Made by a program: the position numbers and the translations under genes. A model generated the notes under the pieces. It made no database searches. It was not told where the DNA came from and saw only the letters and a program-made list of their open reading frames with translations. Source: Verpa conica (lineage: Eukaryota > Ascomycota > Pezizomycetes > Pezizales > Morchellaceae). From it: a DNA stretch of 64,000 nt. This document shows positions 47,001 through 58,438 of this stretch, piece after piece. The number at the start of each line of letters is the position of its first letter. Position 1 is the first letter of the stretch. The stretch is taken from positions 1-64,000 of the forward strand of contig JAUFSD010000021.1 in assembly GCA_033030425.1 (NCBI GenBank), written 5' to 3'.

Positions 47001-49698
47001 CACTCCCCTGGCTGGCACTGAAAGTTTTCTCGTAATAGAATACCTCCACGGCCTATTCGATGTAAACAAAGCCGGAGCTAGCATATTTGATGTGGTAGAA
47101 CTAGGGATTTAGGTTGAGTTATTCATCGCACAGGCTTCATAGGAAACATTACCAAAAGTAACATAATCGAGGGTGAGAGCACAATTCAGTATACTCCTCC
47201 GCTATTTAGCTTGTTTAAAGTAAGTGACCATTGGCCCCCTGGCCCTCTATACTGCTGCTAGCCACGGAAAATCCCTCCTGGCAGTCAGGAAACAATCATT
47301 TATCTACTCTATGCAAGAATAACAATTTCCACGAAGAATTCTTATGGCTAGCCTTACACTGACCTAGATTTCTGCGCTGCTGATAGGGAATACCCCAACC
47401 TCTTGTATGACTAGCCACTGATCCGCTCCAATCTATTGAAAATAGAGCTTATTTTCTGGGCCGCATTTAGATACCTACATCAAGTTCCCAATATTGCGGC
47501 GTTAGTTTGAAGACTGTACAACTTAGCGCGGGTATTTAGTTGCGGCTCGGGAACGACACAAGTTAGCTTCGGGACTTCTCCAAGATAGTATGCCAACGCT
47601 CCCAATAGAACAGAAATGGTTATAGCATGTCTGAGCTTCGGCATCTAAACAAAAGAATGTATGGCCACATACACTACGCATAAAACATGGTAATTTCTAC
47701 CATAGCACTACAATATCCAGAGCGGCTAAGTAGTTCGTCCAGTAGATAAAATCATTGTCGATATAAAGTATATTTTAGAAACTTGATACAATAATAATTA
47801 ATTTAAGGTGCTGAGACCGTAAGACAATTTTTGGGCTAACAAAAATCGATATTTCTCCGCCCTTAGGCATCAACTAAAAATGCCTGGCTACAGATAGCCC
47901 GGCCAGGAAGAAAACTTAAACGATAGAGCTATATATCACCTATACCGCGAAGCTACTAGAGGGATAAACCCGGAATAAAAGCACGCGAGGGTAACCTGAA
48001 GTCGTCTCATAGAGAAGAGAAGCAAGGGGGTGTTTATGTTCTTGGGCATTGCATCATATGTAACTTGATTGCCATAAAATATAACCTCATATAGCACAAA
48101 AAGATCACGGTAGATGGATCTAAGCTTGAACCTATAACTCTCTATTATGACCCTTTAATTCACCCTGGTCATCTCTAACCGTCTACGTAAGGGGCTTCAA
48201 AACTTACACATTATCAGAATAGTTCGACTCACGATCCCAACTTCTCAAAGCCCAACTTGCCGGAAAACTCAGCTAAAACCCTAGATCAAGTGGTTAAGCT
48301 TTTAGATATGGCGGGTAGGCAGGCTAGGGTTTAAAATCTTCCTACCCAATCGCAGTCCATAAGCTCTTGATATTAAATTTCGCAGTGGAGGGGGAAGGAC
48401 CGCCTAATGATATGAGTTAGGTTAAGATATAATTTAACCTAATCATCTAATGACATAATTCGGCGAACATCTGTCCTGTCGTAACTCTATTATTCTGAGC
48501 TCGATAATCTGCCATCATACAACCACCCACTACGTGATTATACCCGGATAGAAAAAGATATACCCAGGAGTAATAAATAGAGTCCCAATGCATAAAGAGT
48601 GTGCATGCACACTTGCGCGATTTAGTCTCCTCTTATCTGTATTCCGGGAATATGTACCGGAAGAGCGTTATAACTGTATGGCCTAAGCACAAAATTATGG
48701 GTTAAATAAGCAACTCTTTATATTTTCCAATACTGACCTCTCTTGAATTAGTCCAAGTACTCGCTACCTTCGTCTAGCTACTATACTATGTTCCGACCTT
48801 AAAAATCACACCCACGTAATCTTTAACAAAGTAAGGAATCTAAGGGAAAGTTGTAGGACTTTGTCGACTCTCAAAGACTACATAAAGAGTAACGAAAAGA
48901 AATAATTACTATTATGTCATCATAATAAGCTCAGAACCTAAGACTATCTAAGTCTAAGGCACTTGTAGCCCGGTATTAAGAGAAGAGAAGAGATTGAGGG
49001 AATATATAGCCTTATATATATATATTATTTTTAAGTAATGTATGTAAGAAAGTATTACTTTAGCTAGGAAATTACAGAACTGTGGCTAGATTTTAAGCCG
49101 AGATAAACCATATGACTGCGAATTTAAGCTAGTAGTACTTTATGGGCATCAAATGTGACAGAAACAAACCTCCTCGCCTGCGCCGGTAAGATCATAGACC
49201 AACATACTTGAACAAAAAAACTAAATCACCTATCTAGGCATATATACTGATCCATAATTGAAAGACTTACATTTTTAGGTGAGATATAAGAATTCCCCAA
49301 CTAAAATGAGACTAGTGGTAAAACTAGCTTATTTAGTATCTAGGAAGTGCCATTTGAAGCTTATATCTCTGAAATAATTATCTTAGAAATTAGTTACTGT
49401 CTCTAAAGGAAAATTACGGCGTAGATTAGGACATTTGTATATCTCTTTGTGGACTATTATAGTATTCCAGGCAGGTTGTCCGGTTTTATACTGTACCCTA
49501 GTATGCGATCTATGGCCTTACTACTGGTAAGGAGATTAAATTTTGACACATTTACTCTTCCATAGTGCTCTCAATATGGGCTAGGTCTATATTCATTCAG
49601 CCTACAACATAAGCAGGCAATTTACTCCGCTTAGTCGAGGAATCTATAGTATACAACTTGGATAAACTACAAGAATTTTCGAGGGTTCTTATATACCG
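44004..49698. other. long gene-free AT-rich stretch
   Basis: About 5.7 kb with no convincing gene, RNA or complete transposon. Part of the first few hundred bases is presumably the promoter of the GT2 gene. (TA)n runs occur near 49010-49030. It may be old, mutated repeat DNA, but I cannot show that by eye. Confidence 0.4.
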
Positions 49699-51177
49699 TT
49701 ACACCCTTTCCTCGACCTTAACTTGTACTTCGGTACATTTAAAGATACCATCTATCCCAAGATCATCTTCCTGATTAAACTCTTCACTCCCATTCCTACT
49801 ACTAGCCTTAATTCCTCGCCCTTCAATTCTCGTCCTAGGCCCAAACTCCTCTGTAGAGCTATTCTGCTCCCTTATTATGCCTATTGCGTTTATGGATCCA
49901 AGTGCGTAAGCAGGTTGTTCGCAGGAGCGGATTCCGGGAAATGGTCTTAAATTTCTCGGATTATTACTACTAGTCTTAGGACTAGAGCCTCCGAACAAAT
50001 TCGGGAGGAATCTCGAAAAGAGTGGCTTGATCGCCGGCGCTGAACCGCATATAATACCAACGAGGACCTCAACTCTATATAATAGGTTAGTTTTGAGACT
50101 AATCCTCGGAGAGGTCACTAGCTACGTACAAAGACCAGATCCCGAGATTGAGATTATCCCAGGTAGGATCTGTTGAAGTAATCGACTTCTCGACACTTAA
50201 AAGACGGAGAATACCAGCAAGAACGCTCCTGGTAATTATTAGTAAGTATGAAGAAAAACTAAATATGGGCTTTCTCTATCTTCAATAATACTTACATACT
50301 GCCAAGAGAAAAAATTATAAGTAGAGCACACTTTTGCTTAGGTTGCATTTGGATATTCCAAATTTTCTTAAGTGGAAGTAGCCAGATAATAATATCTGTG
50401 GCAATATTGATTGGGGAAAGTGTGTAGTTCAGCGGACGCTGGGGTAGGCAAGTTCCTGTGAGACTCGTGGGAGCAGACGGTGATAAGGATTCCCATATAT
50501 ATGAGATTGGTATGCATTGTATAACTGATAAAACGAATGCGACAATTGTATATATGACTACAAAAGCGAGTATAAACCAAGAAATTCTTGACAGCCGAGA
50601 TGCGGGTGCCAATCGGATGAGGAATAGTAGTAATGATGATTTTGTCAGGCCAAGCGCAATAAAATAATGCATCATTGCAATATAGCCCAGCTTCGAATAG
50701 GGTTAAGGCAAATTAGTTTCAAGACCCTGTGTTTGTATAGGTTTTAAAGTATTACCATTCGTGTCTTCTGCCTTGCCTCGACTGGCAGTGTCCATGTATG
50801 CTGTCCAAGCCCAAAACCGACTCCTATATAAACCTTTAGCATGTCCGAACAATAAAGCTGTTTCCTTTTGGCCCTTACCGATAGAATTTGTAATAAGAAT
50901 CGGTAACGCTGCAATCTTTGAAATAAATCAATATCCAACCTAGGTTTATTGAAATATACTAAATGTTTCATACCGTTGCAAATATCATACACCAGTCATC
51001 GCTTCCCATCTTCCTCAAGATTACAGCTCTGCAATATATTCTGCCAGCCATGACGAGAACTCCCACGGACATCAAGAATATTCCGGTAACCAGAAGCTTG
51101 GACCTTTGATTGTCGTAATCTGAAGGGGAAGTTTCCCAGCTGTCGGAAGCCTTTTCCAGTGACGTGTAGACATCCAT
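49699..51177 (-). CDS. rhodopsin-like (SAT4-type) seven-TM membrane protein
   Basis: Exons 51177-50974, 50915-50879, 50823-50756, 50690-50296, 50228-50130 and 50074-49699 give 1179 nt, 392 aa. The ATG at 51177 gives MDVYTSLEKASD; the frame is open upstream but without ATG. Family landmarks are RKMGSDDWCM after TM2, GLGQHTW, YFIALGLTKSSLLLFLIRL, the QC-PIS-W loop, NIATDIIIWLLP, DPTWDNLNLGIWS and VEVLVGIICGSAPAIKPLF. This is the fungal rhodopsin/SAT4 (DUF3468-like) integral membrane family. The cytosolic C-terminal tail is polar and acidic. Ligand and role are unknown in most members. Exons 2 and 3 are 37 and 68 nt, the same as in the related gene at 62.7 kb. Confidence 0.88.
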
Positions 51178-53194
51178 CTGGTGGAGCTGAAAGAGAGGTA
51201 GCGCCCGGATAACCAAATGGTATCCTCACGAGAGGCCTTTCGCGCAAAAACGTCGTCAAGGTAGCCAGGTGTTTTCTGTAGCCTTTAATTCAACTTAAGA
51301 AAGGGGGGAGTTCCGTAGAAGCAGCTAAAGCATTGGCAGGCTGAAAATCCTATCTCTGACAGCACGGAAATAGCCTCGGCATCAGCCAGTAAATAGAACC
51401 GATAGGGGAGATATACATATCCCATGTCTGTTAAAAAGAATGCTATCCCCTTTATGTGGCGGTGGCTTAACGCGGAACAGATTCCAGGGCGAAAAGAGCA
51501 AAAATCTCTAGGCATTTTTTCCGGGCTTGATACAGAATAATGATGGGCCAGAGCGAGACATTTTACACATAGATATGTTGGATCTCTGAGACACCACTCC
51601 AATACTACCAATAAACGACCGTCACTATAAGATTTCCCCATGGGGCGCAAAAACACCATGCATGTGTTCCGAGAATCACAGAAAACTAGGTGATGCTCCA
51701 GAAAGCTGAACTCGAAGAAGTTGAAAGTGTCAGCATTCCATTAGATTGGCTCTTATCTAGGCTCTTCTTAGCTAGTTGCGAATTCATGGCTTTTAGTAGG
51801 CTACACCAATGTGTCTATTAGAGTGTCTAGACCGTTTTATAGAAGGAGAAATTGCGGGGTCGCACCCAAGAAAACTCTGTGGTGGCTTGCTTGGAAAGCC
51901 ATTGCATGGATTTCCAAGTAGTGGGACTCGGTTATTGGATCATTTAGCCACTCTGGTGCTGGGGCCCAATCCAACGAAAACAAATCACTTGAGACACGCT
52001 ACGAGGCGTGAACTTTGTGGATGCGACATCGACTATGATTGCCCTTTTCGATTCTATTCTGGGATTTTATTCCCCAGGTCTGATTAGCGTCAGCAATGAC
52101 ATCTATAGTTACCAGTATATCGGGCGCAAATCCAATGTAGAGCGCTCCACTGAAACGCCACGGGGAACCTTTGTACTCTACAGAGGGTTCCATAATTCTC
52201 AGATTCGTGGGACAGATAATACCGTGAAAGGTTACGCGTTCTTTATATCCTCCTACTGAAATATATACAGTACAATCACCCTATAAGAATATATAGTTGG
52301 GCGTCGAATTTGAAAGGATATCCCTATAGCAAGGCTACTCTAACGTAATTAAGAAGGTCCAAGACAGACAGTGCCAAATTTTGCCTAGTGGAGCACTTTT
52401 TGGGGCCCTCTGCTAACGATATCCTTATAAATAATATCGTTATAGGGTAATTGTGCTCTCTCTACATCATTCAATACCCTAAGCTAGCCCCGTATTAATA
52501 CTTTGGCTTAGAACCCGTAGCACGAATTATCCCATAAGGTAGTAAAAATGCTGCCCTTGTGTAACATCTAGCCATGTCTTTGGTTAGAGTGGTGGTCCAG
52601 TCAGACTCTTATTGGTAGGAGCCAAAAACCCATACCCGCCTCAGTCTATCCTGCTTACATAGCTAAGATTTCCATCTCCACAGAAAAAGAGCAGCGCAAT
52701 ACTCTTAGCTCTGAGGTTAGGGTTTTCCAGTGATTATATATTTCTAAGCCCACGCTGGACCAAAACAAAGTCTGCCTCGCCCACCCGCCATTGGAGTTAT
52801 ATTGGTATAGAAGAACTTAAAGCCCGATGTTCATCAAATATACGAGCAATAGGTGTATCTATGATAGATTTCTTCTATCTCTATTCTAAAAACCGAGCCT
52901 TGGCACCAAAAGCGTTCCCCCTGGTTAGATCAAAAAGGGCCGGGGCAATACCGGCGATTTGAATACAACCATATGTACTAGCTCCAGGGATAAAGTAGAT
53001 AAGTAATCTAATTTATTTATAATTATTATATATATCACTTCTTATTACATATAAATAAGCCTTAGGCTGTTTTTTCGCCTTTTCATACGATCCAGGTCTT
53101 GTAAGTAATTAACCCCGAGAATCATATAAGATTGCGGAAAGGACGCCAGGGTTTTAATAGATAAAATTCACTTTAGGACTTAATTAACTCCAAC
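51178..53194. other. gene-free stretch
   Basis: This includes the upstream region of the rhodopsin-like gene. A 125-codon ORF (51659-51285, -) has an ATG but no domain or hydrophobic signal I can interpret. Nothing else was recognised. Confidence 0.4.
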
Positions 53195-55187
53195 TTATAG
53201 CTTTGCCTTTGGCGCTCCACCAATCTCTACCCCTGCCATCTCCCTCAGAACATTTTTCAATATCTTCCCGCTTGCGTTTTTCGGGATTGCATCCAAAAAC
53301 ACAACACCCCCCTCAAGTCGCTTATATGAAGCGACCTTTCCCTTAATATAATCCTTTACTTGTGTTTCTCCAAGTTTTTCTCCCTCTTCCCCAGGCCGCC
53401 TGACGATATACGCCCTAGGCAGTTCCGACCCATGTTTCTCGGGGACGACCCCGATCACTGCAGCATCGATAATATTAGGGTGCTCTAATAGAAGGCCCTC
53501 TAGTTCAGGTGGAGCGACTTGGAAGCCTCGGACTTTGATGAGCTCCTAGGGATTTTTAGTATAAATTCTAATCTGACGGGTTGAACTGGGGAAAAAACCT
53601 TCTTTCTGTCGACAATGTACCATTTTTTTGTCTTGCTGTCGCACATTGCGATATCACCAGTATGGTAGAAACCATCTGAATCGTACGCTTCGCGATTCGC
53701 CTGTTCGTTGTTGTGGTACCCTTTGATCATAGTAGGACCTCTGTTTTCTAATTAGAAATATCTCTATCAAGAGTCTCGAAAGTTCCCTACCTCATGCAAA
53801 CTTCACCTGGGGTATCGTATGCGCTGATATCATTGCCTGCATCATCAACCAATCTAGAAATATGTTAGTTACGGATTTTTGACAAAATAAATATAACATA
53901 CTTGGCCTCCAAGTTCGGCAACAGTCGCCCTACACTCCCGGTATCATCATCCTCCATACCATGAAACATAGTCGCAATACAGCTACTCTCAGTCATCCCC
54001 CAAACTTGATTGACGATCGGCTTTTCATCGGGATTTATTGTCTCCTTTAATCTCGCTTGGATATCCTTACTCAGAGGTGCTGCCCCAATAAGCACTTTTA
54101 CAACAGTGCGCAAGGAGTATTTTTTCGTGAGAGGAGACATAACAAGCAACACCGCTAAGGGCGGCACAATACCAAGCTCATTGATTCCAAACCTTTCGAC
54201 CGTAGATAGGTAGAGTTCAAGGTCGAAACGGCGGAGGATATACGCCGTCCGGCCAGCTTTTAGGAGGACAACATGGGCATGTGGGACACAGGCCACATGA
54301 AACATGGGAAGTGGTATGATGGATATTGGCTGTTGTGTTTCAAAGTATTAGTAAAGTATCATCTGAGATTTTATCGATTGGACACACTTCGTATGGCTTC
54401 GGTTCATATTCGTTCACTGCGATGTGCTGTGCTACGAGATTCCGGTGTGTTATATCCACGGCTTTTGGCAATCCAGTAGTACCACTGCTGAAAAGTCTGA
54501 ATGCAGTCGTTTCCCGTGATAATTTCTCATCGTCGAATCGCACCCAGTCACACTCTCCTTTGCTCAACAACTCCTTCCATGACTTCTGCCCTGGGGGCAC
54601 CTTTTGATCCTTGAGCGGATGGAATATCCAAATATCCTTTATGGTGGAAGCATTATCGTTTGAAACTTCGAGGATAGTATTTAGCATCTCCGGTTCAGTT
54701 ATAATGAATTTTGCGTCTGATGCATTGATGTGATGAGACATCTCCCGAGCTGTGTATGCAGGGTTAGTAGCGGTGAATACACCCCCTGCCGCTACAATAC
54801 CAAGAACTAATATTGAGTAGTAAATCTTTGAGAATCAGCACCATGGCTCCCTTACATTATATTTTCTGATTGATACGTACGTCGTTGAAAGAGTGGACCA
54901 GAACGCACTCGCCTGCCTTCAACCCTGCATCTTGCAGACCCTTACTAAGTCTCCGTATAAGATCTCTTGCTATTGCAGATGTAATAAACCTTGAGGGATC
55001 AGCCGCATCGATGTAAATCTATACTCATAAATTAGCACCTTTAAGTAACGTCGCGCTGCAGGCGCAGTGTAATACTGCTCACTTTCTTGTCACTGTCATA
55101 TTGTTGATCATCAAACATCCAAGAAATCAGATCTTTTGTTGGCAGCGGTCCAGTTTCCGGACCCTTGAAGAACGGTATTTGCGACAT
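53195..55187 (-). CDS. 4-coumarate-CoA-ligase-like acyl-CoA synthetase, peroxisomal
   Basis: Exons 55187-55083, 55018-54881, 54825-54388, 54329-53902, 53853-53791, 53740-53599 and 53545-53195 give 1665 nt, 554 aa, the normal length. It joins a carboxylic acid to CoA through an acyl-AMP intermediate. Visible motifs are IYIDAADPSR, HSFNDIYYSILVLGIVAAGG, the AMP/phosphate loop SSGTTGLPK (194-202), LPMFHVACVPHAHV, VNQVWGMTESS, YHTGDIA, DRKKELIKVRGFQVAPPELE and the C-terminal PKNASGKI with catalytic Lys532. The protein ends in AKL, a type 1 peroxisomal targeting signal. Introns are 48-64 nt; intron 6 has a weak GTTTTT donor but restores DRKK-ELIKVRGFQVAP exactly. The acid used cannot be told; relatives act on aromatic or fatty acids. 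Confidence 0.93.
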
Positions 55188-57139
55188 GGTCTAAAGATGG
55201 TAGAGTATTAACAAAGCTGTATTCCCCAATGGTTCTCCAAGCTTTTTTTTCGGGGGCCGTTTGACAGGATCGAGTGGTGGCCTTTATACACCCACTCGCT
55301 TATCCTGGCTCGGCAGCTGCCGAGGCACCGAGGGCTACGAACAGACTGCCGCAACCCGATCGATAGATGTATGCATCACGATTAATAATATGTGAGCTTA
55401 CCTGGCTTACGGTAGAATTATGATTGGACCTAGTCTGTTTACATTCAAATTCAGGAGTATAAATCCGAACGGGGCCGACCTGGGATTGCAGATACAACTG
55501 AACTGACTGGTTGTAATTGAGCCTCAATATCTACTCGACCAATCTGGGTCGAGGCAATTGCAACACCATCTCCGCTCCCGAATTTATACGGACAGCCTAA
55601 CAATTTCCTTCAAGCGTTTCAGCCATGCACTATAGCCGTCGGTGGCTCTAATTGGCTAAATAGGCGATTCAATATATTGTAGTTTCCCTCTAGATGTGCT
55701 AAGTAAAGTGATAAGTGATTATTGGACTCTCATTAGTAAAGATCTTTTTAATCTCTTTTTTGTATGATAGATTTTGAGGCATATAGAGGTTAAGGTAATT
55801 GAGAAGGCTGACACAAGGGAAATCTAATCTCATCTTCGAAAGAGATTAGGTACATGTAGTTAGGCTTCATGCAACACATACTACATGTAGTTACCGGTCT
55901 TTCAGATAGACATACATATATATATTAAGCCTGAATCTTTAATAAAATACATGATGATAATAATTAATAGGCTACCGTCGACTAAAAATTCGGGTTATAT
56001 ATCTAGTTTAAACATTGCACGTTTCAAGTCATTCTTCTTTAGAGTGGTAACGTGGAAAAACCCATTTTACCACCGATCACAAGATGAAAGCCACTAGCAC
56101 TTGATTTAGACTAGTTTAGACCTAATGGAGAGTAGTTATGCTAGTATAGGACTCTACAGTAAAACATATAAGGTATAGTATGTATAAATTACTACTAGTA
56201 GTAAACTAGAAGCCACTGCTTAGTGGTCAGTTGGGGCTTTCTGTGGTATAATTAGGCTATATTTGGCCTCAGTTTGGGATATAGCTATGTTATTATAGGT
56301 CTCTATAGCAGAAATAAGTGAGGTATAGTATACACCCATTACCACCGGTGGTAAATTGATATTGTCATACTCACTATACTATATAAAGATGGGACTGGGT
56401 ATACGAATCTTTCTATTAAGTCCATATAGTACTGTGTAAGTATGAAAGTATAGCATAAAGCCTAGAGCAAAATTCTACTCCTTCCGCTAATAAAGCTGGG
56501 GGACAGCATTTTTTCTTCTTTTTTCCCCCATTAGTTCCGTGAATCCGGAGGTATAGTAAAGTAGGACAGCATTAGTACCTAATAGTGGACAAGACCTTAT
56601 ATATCGCTTAGACACAACAAACGCGAATTCTAATTTGAATGGCATATAGTATTTGTGGAGTGGCTAACTTCCAGAAACACTTGGGGGTGTAGGTATGTCG
56701 TAAATATAGGGGTTTTGCGGTCTGCTTCAGTGTGGCTGACTGACGTTATATATAACTCGGACAGCGTTGGTGAGGCCAGAACATCCGAATTTCTTTCCTA
56801 TATGCTGGCACGTCGTGGCCTGTAGGTATACTATGAGCTGGCCACACTTCCTAGGATAGGCCAAGAGCGTTGGGGGTTTCGGGTCCCAAACTAGTCTCGT
56901 ACCCAGCCCCAATGGTTGCTTTTGGTACGCAGCCACCGGAACCATATTGAAGAATATAAAACACAATAACCCCAGTGGCATTATGAGTAGCTCTTGATTC
57001 TATGTAATGATATTAAACTAAGCCCCACTAGTCTGCCTAGTATGACCATTCTTTTTCACTTGAGTACAAAAAACACCGGACAACCCCCAATTGTATTAAA
57101 AACTATGTACTACTAAGCCACAAGTAGGCAATGGTAGGT
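55188..57139. other. gene-free stretch between ligase and tyrosinase
   Basis: It contains the repeat pair listed at 56143-56352 and otherwise nothing recognisable. The ORFs at 55300-55527 and 56727-56981 show no known domain. Confidence 0.4.
56143..56352. repeat. two-copy repeat related to 30.6 kb
   Basis: TAGTATAGGACTCTACAG ... GGTATAGTATGTA ... TACTACTAGTAGTAA (56143-56208) and TTATAGGTCTCTATAG ... GGTATAGTATACA ... TTACCACCGGTGGTAA (56292-56352) are two diverged copies of one sequence. A third copy lies at about 30604-30663. Each ends near a short palindrome. Confidence 0.5.
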
Positions 57140-58438
57140 TTACTCGTAATCGTAACATAGAGTTCCTCCCTTAATATCCATAACATCAGCAAGGGTTACA
57201 TTTCCCCTTAGCTCATTCAAATTGATTTGAAAAGCCAGTGTAACATTGCCTCCAGTGGTACCAGTGCCAAACGGAAACTCAAACTGCTTAATTGGTCCAG
57301 AGATATCCTTCAATCTTGCTGCAAGGTTCTGACTTTGCCACTTCCACCATATACGGTCCATGTTGCAATGGTGCAAGTAAAAAAGTGGATCTATGATCGG
57401 GTTCAATAAGCATTCTCTTGAACTAGGAATTTTCATCAAGAAACTTACCACCAGGGCTGGCATAAATATCGGCAATCGTTCCAAGCTCTCCTCCAACCCC
57501 AAGATGACCACCAGCATGGTAGGTAAATTCTTCAAAGGTAGTACCTCCTTGGACAACCTTGTCAAACCATCCAAAATTCGTCTGTGACAGGGCCTTTGCG
57601 GTCATATTAGATGTAAGATAACCGAGGGCTACTGGAGGACTGAAATCCCGGGTAAGGCACTGGTTTTTTCGTTCAATATTTGTTCCGGGGCCGAGATGAA
57701 TCTCGAGATTCTTGAAGGCACCATCCTGAACGCATCCCCCACCTGTTCGTCCTGGGACTTCGAGGCCGACTGTTGTACCATTCTCGACATAGGGGCCATT
57801 TCCTCCGAAAGATTTAGCGTCGAAAACAGGTGCCGCTAAAAAGGTAGTCAAGTTTGCGGTATCCAGAGTCCAATCCCAGTACCTAAGGCCATGAATTCTT
57901 AGCGACGTTCTTGGTCATATATCTCTAGGAGAACTTTTAGAGGAAGTTACTCACGGCTGTGCCCCAGTATAACCGCATTCCTCCCTTAAGGATTTCTCAT
58001 AGGTGGCAAGAAAATATCTGTGCCAGGCTTGAAAGTGACCCTATAGATAGCAGGTCAGTATACACTAATTTCTTTGATTCGAGTATTGAAGCGGCTTACA
58101 ACAAAGTGAATATTGTCTGTTTGTCTAATATGAACCCCTTGGAAGTCATCGAATCTGTTGATAGCTCCTGGTGTTGTTGCCCGGGTTTTGGCTGGAATTA
58201 TCTGGAGGCATTTTACTGCTAAAAGGTACTTTTGCTGCTCTATAAAAGTCATTTTGCGCCTATCCATATTTTAGTAAAAACCACCTGGATCACCCATAGC
58301 TGGTTGCAGGATGTAGGATTACCATTCTTTGCGTACCGCAGGGCTAGTACACTTTGCTACGGCAGCAGCAGTGAACTGAAAGAGAGCGAAAACAAGAAGA
58401 CTGCCCCAAACTATGGCTGTAAATTTGAAACCTGTCAT
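57140..58438 (-). CDS. secreted short-form tyrosinase
   Basis: Exons 58438-58323, 58259-58100, 58040-57955, 57882-57449 and 57390-57140 give 1047 nt, 348 aa. It is a type-3 dicopper enzyme that hydroxylates monophenols and oxidises diphenols to quinones, a step in melanin or wall cross-linking. Residues 1-28 are a signal peptide, followed by KCTSPAVRKEW. CuA ligands are likely His82, His90 and His99 (GVHI, NIHFV, AWHRYF, with eight residues between the last two). PYWDWTLD follows. CuB ligands are His243 and His247 (TYHAGGH) and one of His272/His273 in DPLFYLHHCNMDRIWWKWQ. It ends in GGTLCYDYE, without the C-terminal blocking domain of long fungal tyrosinases. Intron 4 uses GTAAGT, which keeps the SPGDP of the family. 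Introns are 58-72 nt. Confidence 0.93.

Noticed and set aside
51285..51659. 125-codon ORF upstream of the rhodopsin-like gene as a gene
   Set aside because: No domain, no conserved motif and no promoter layout seen; kept out for lack of support.
26175..58438. Biosynthetic gene cluster of methyltransferase, acyl-CoA ligase and tyrosinase
   Set aside because: The genes are 25-30 kb apart with unrelated genes and repeats between; there is no synthase backbone gene.
57140..58438. Hemocyanin-like or catechol oxidase only
   Set aside because: The GVH/IH/WHR and HxxxH/HH copper motifs and the PYWDW segment fit fungal tyrosinases; activity on monophenols versus diphenols cannot be separated by sequence, so the family name is kept.
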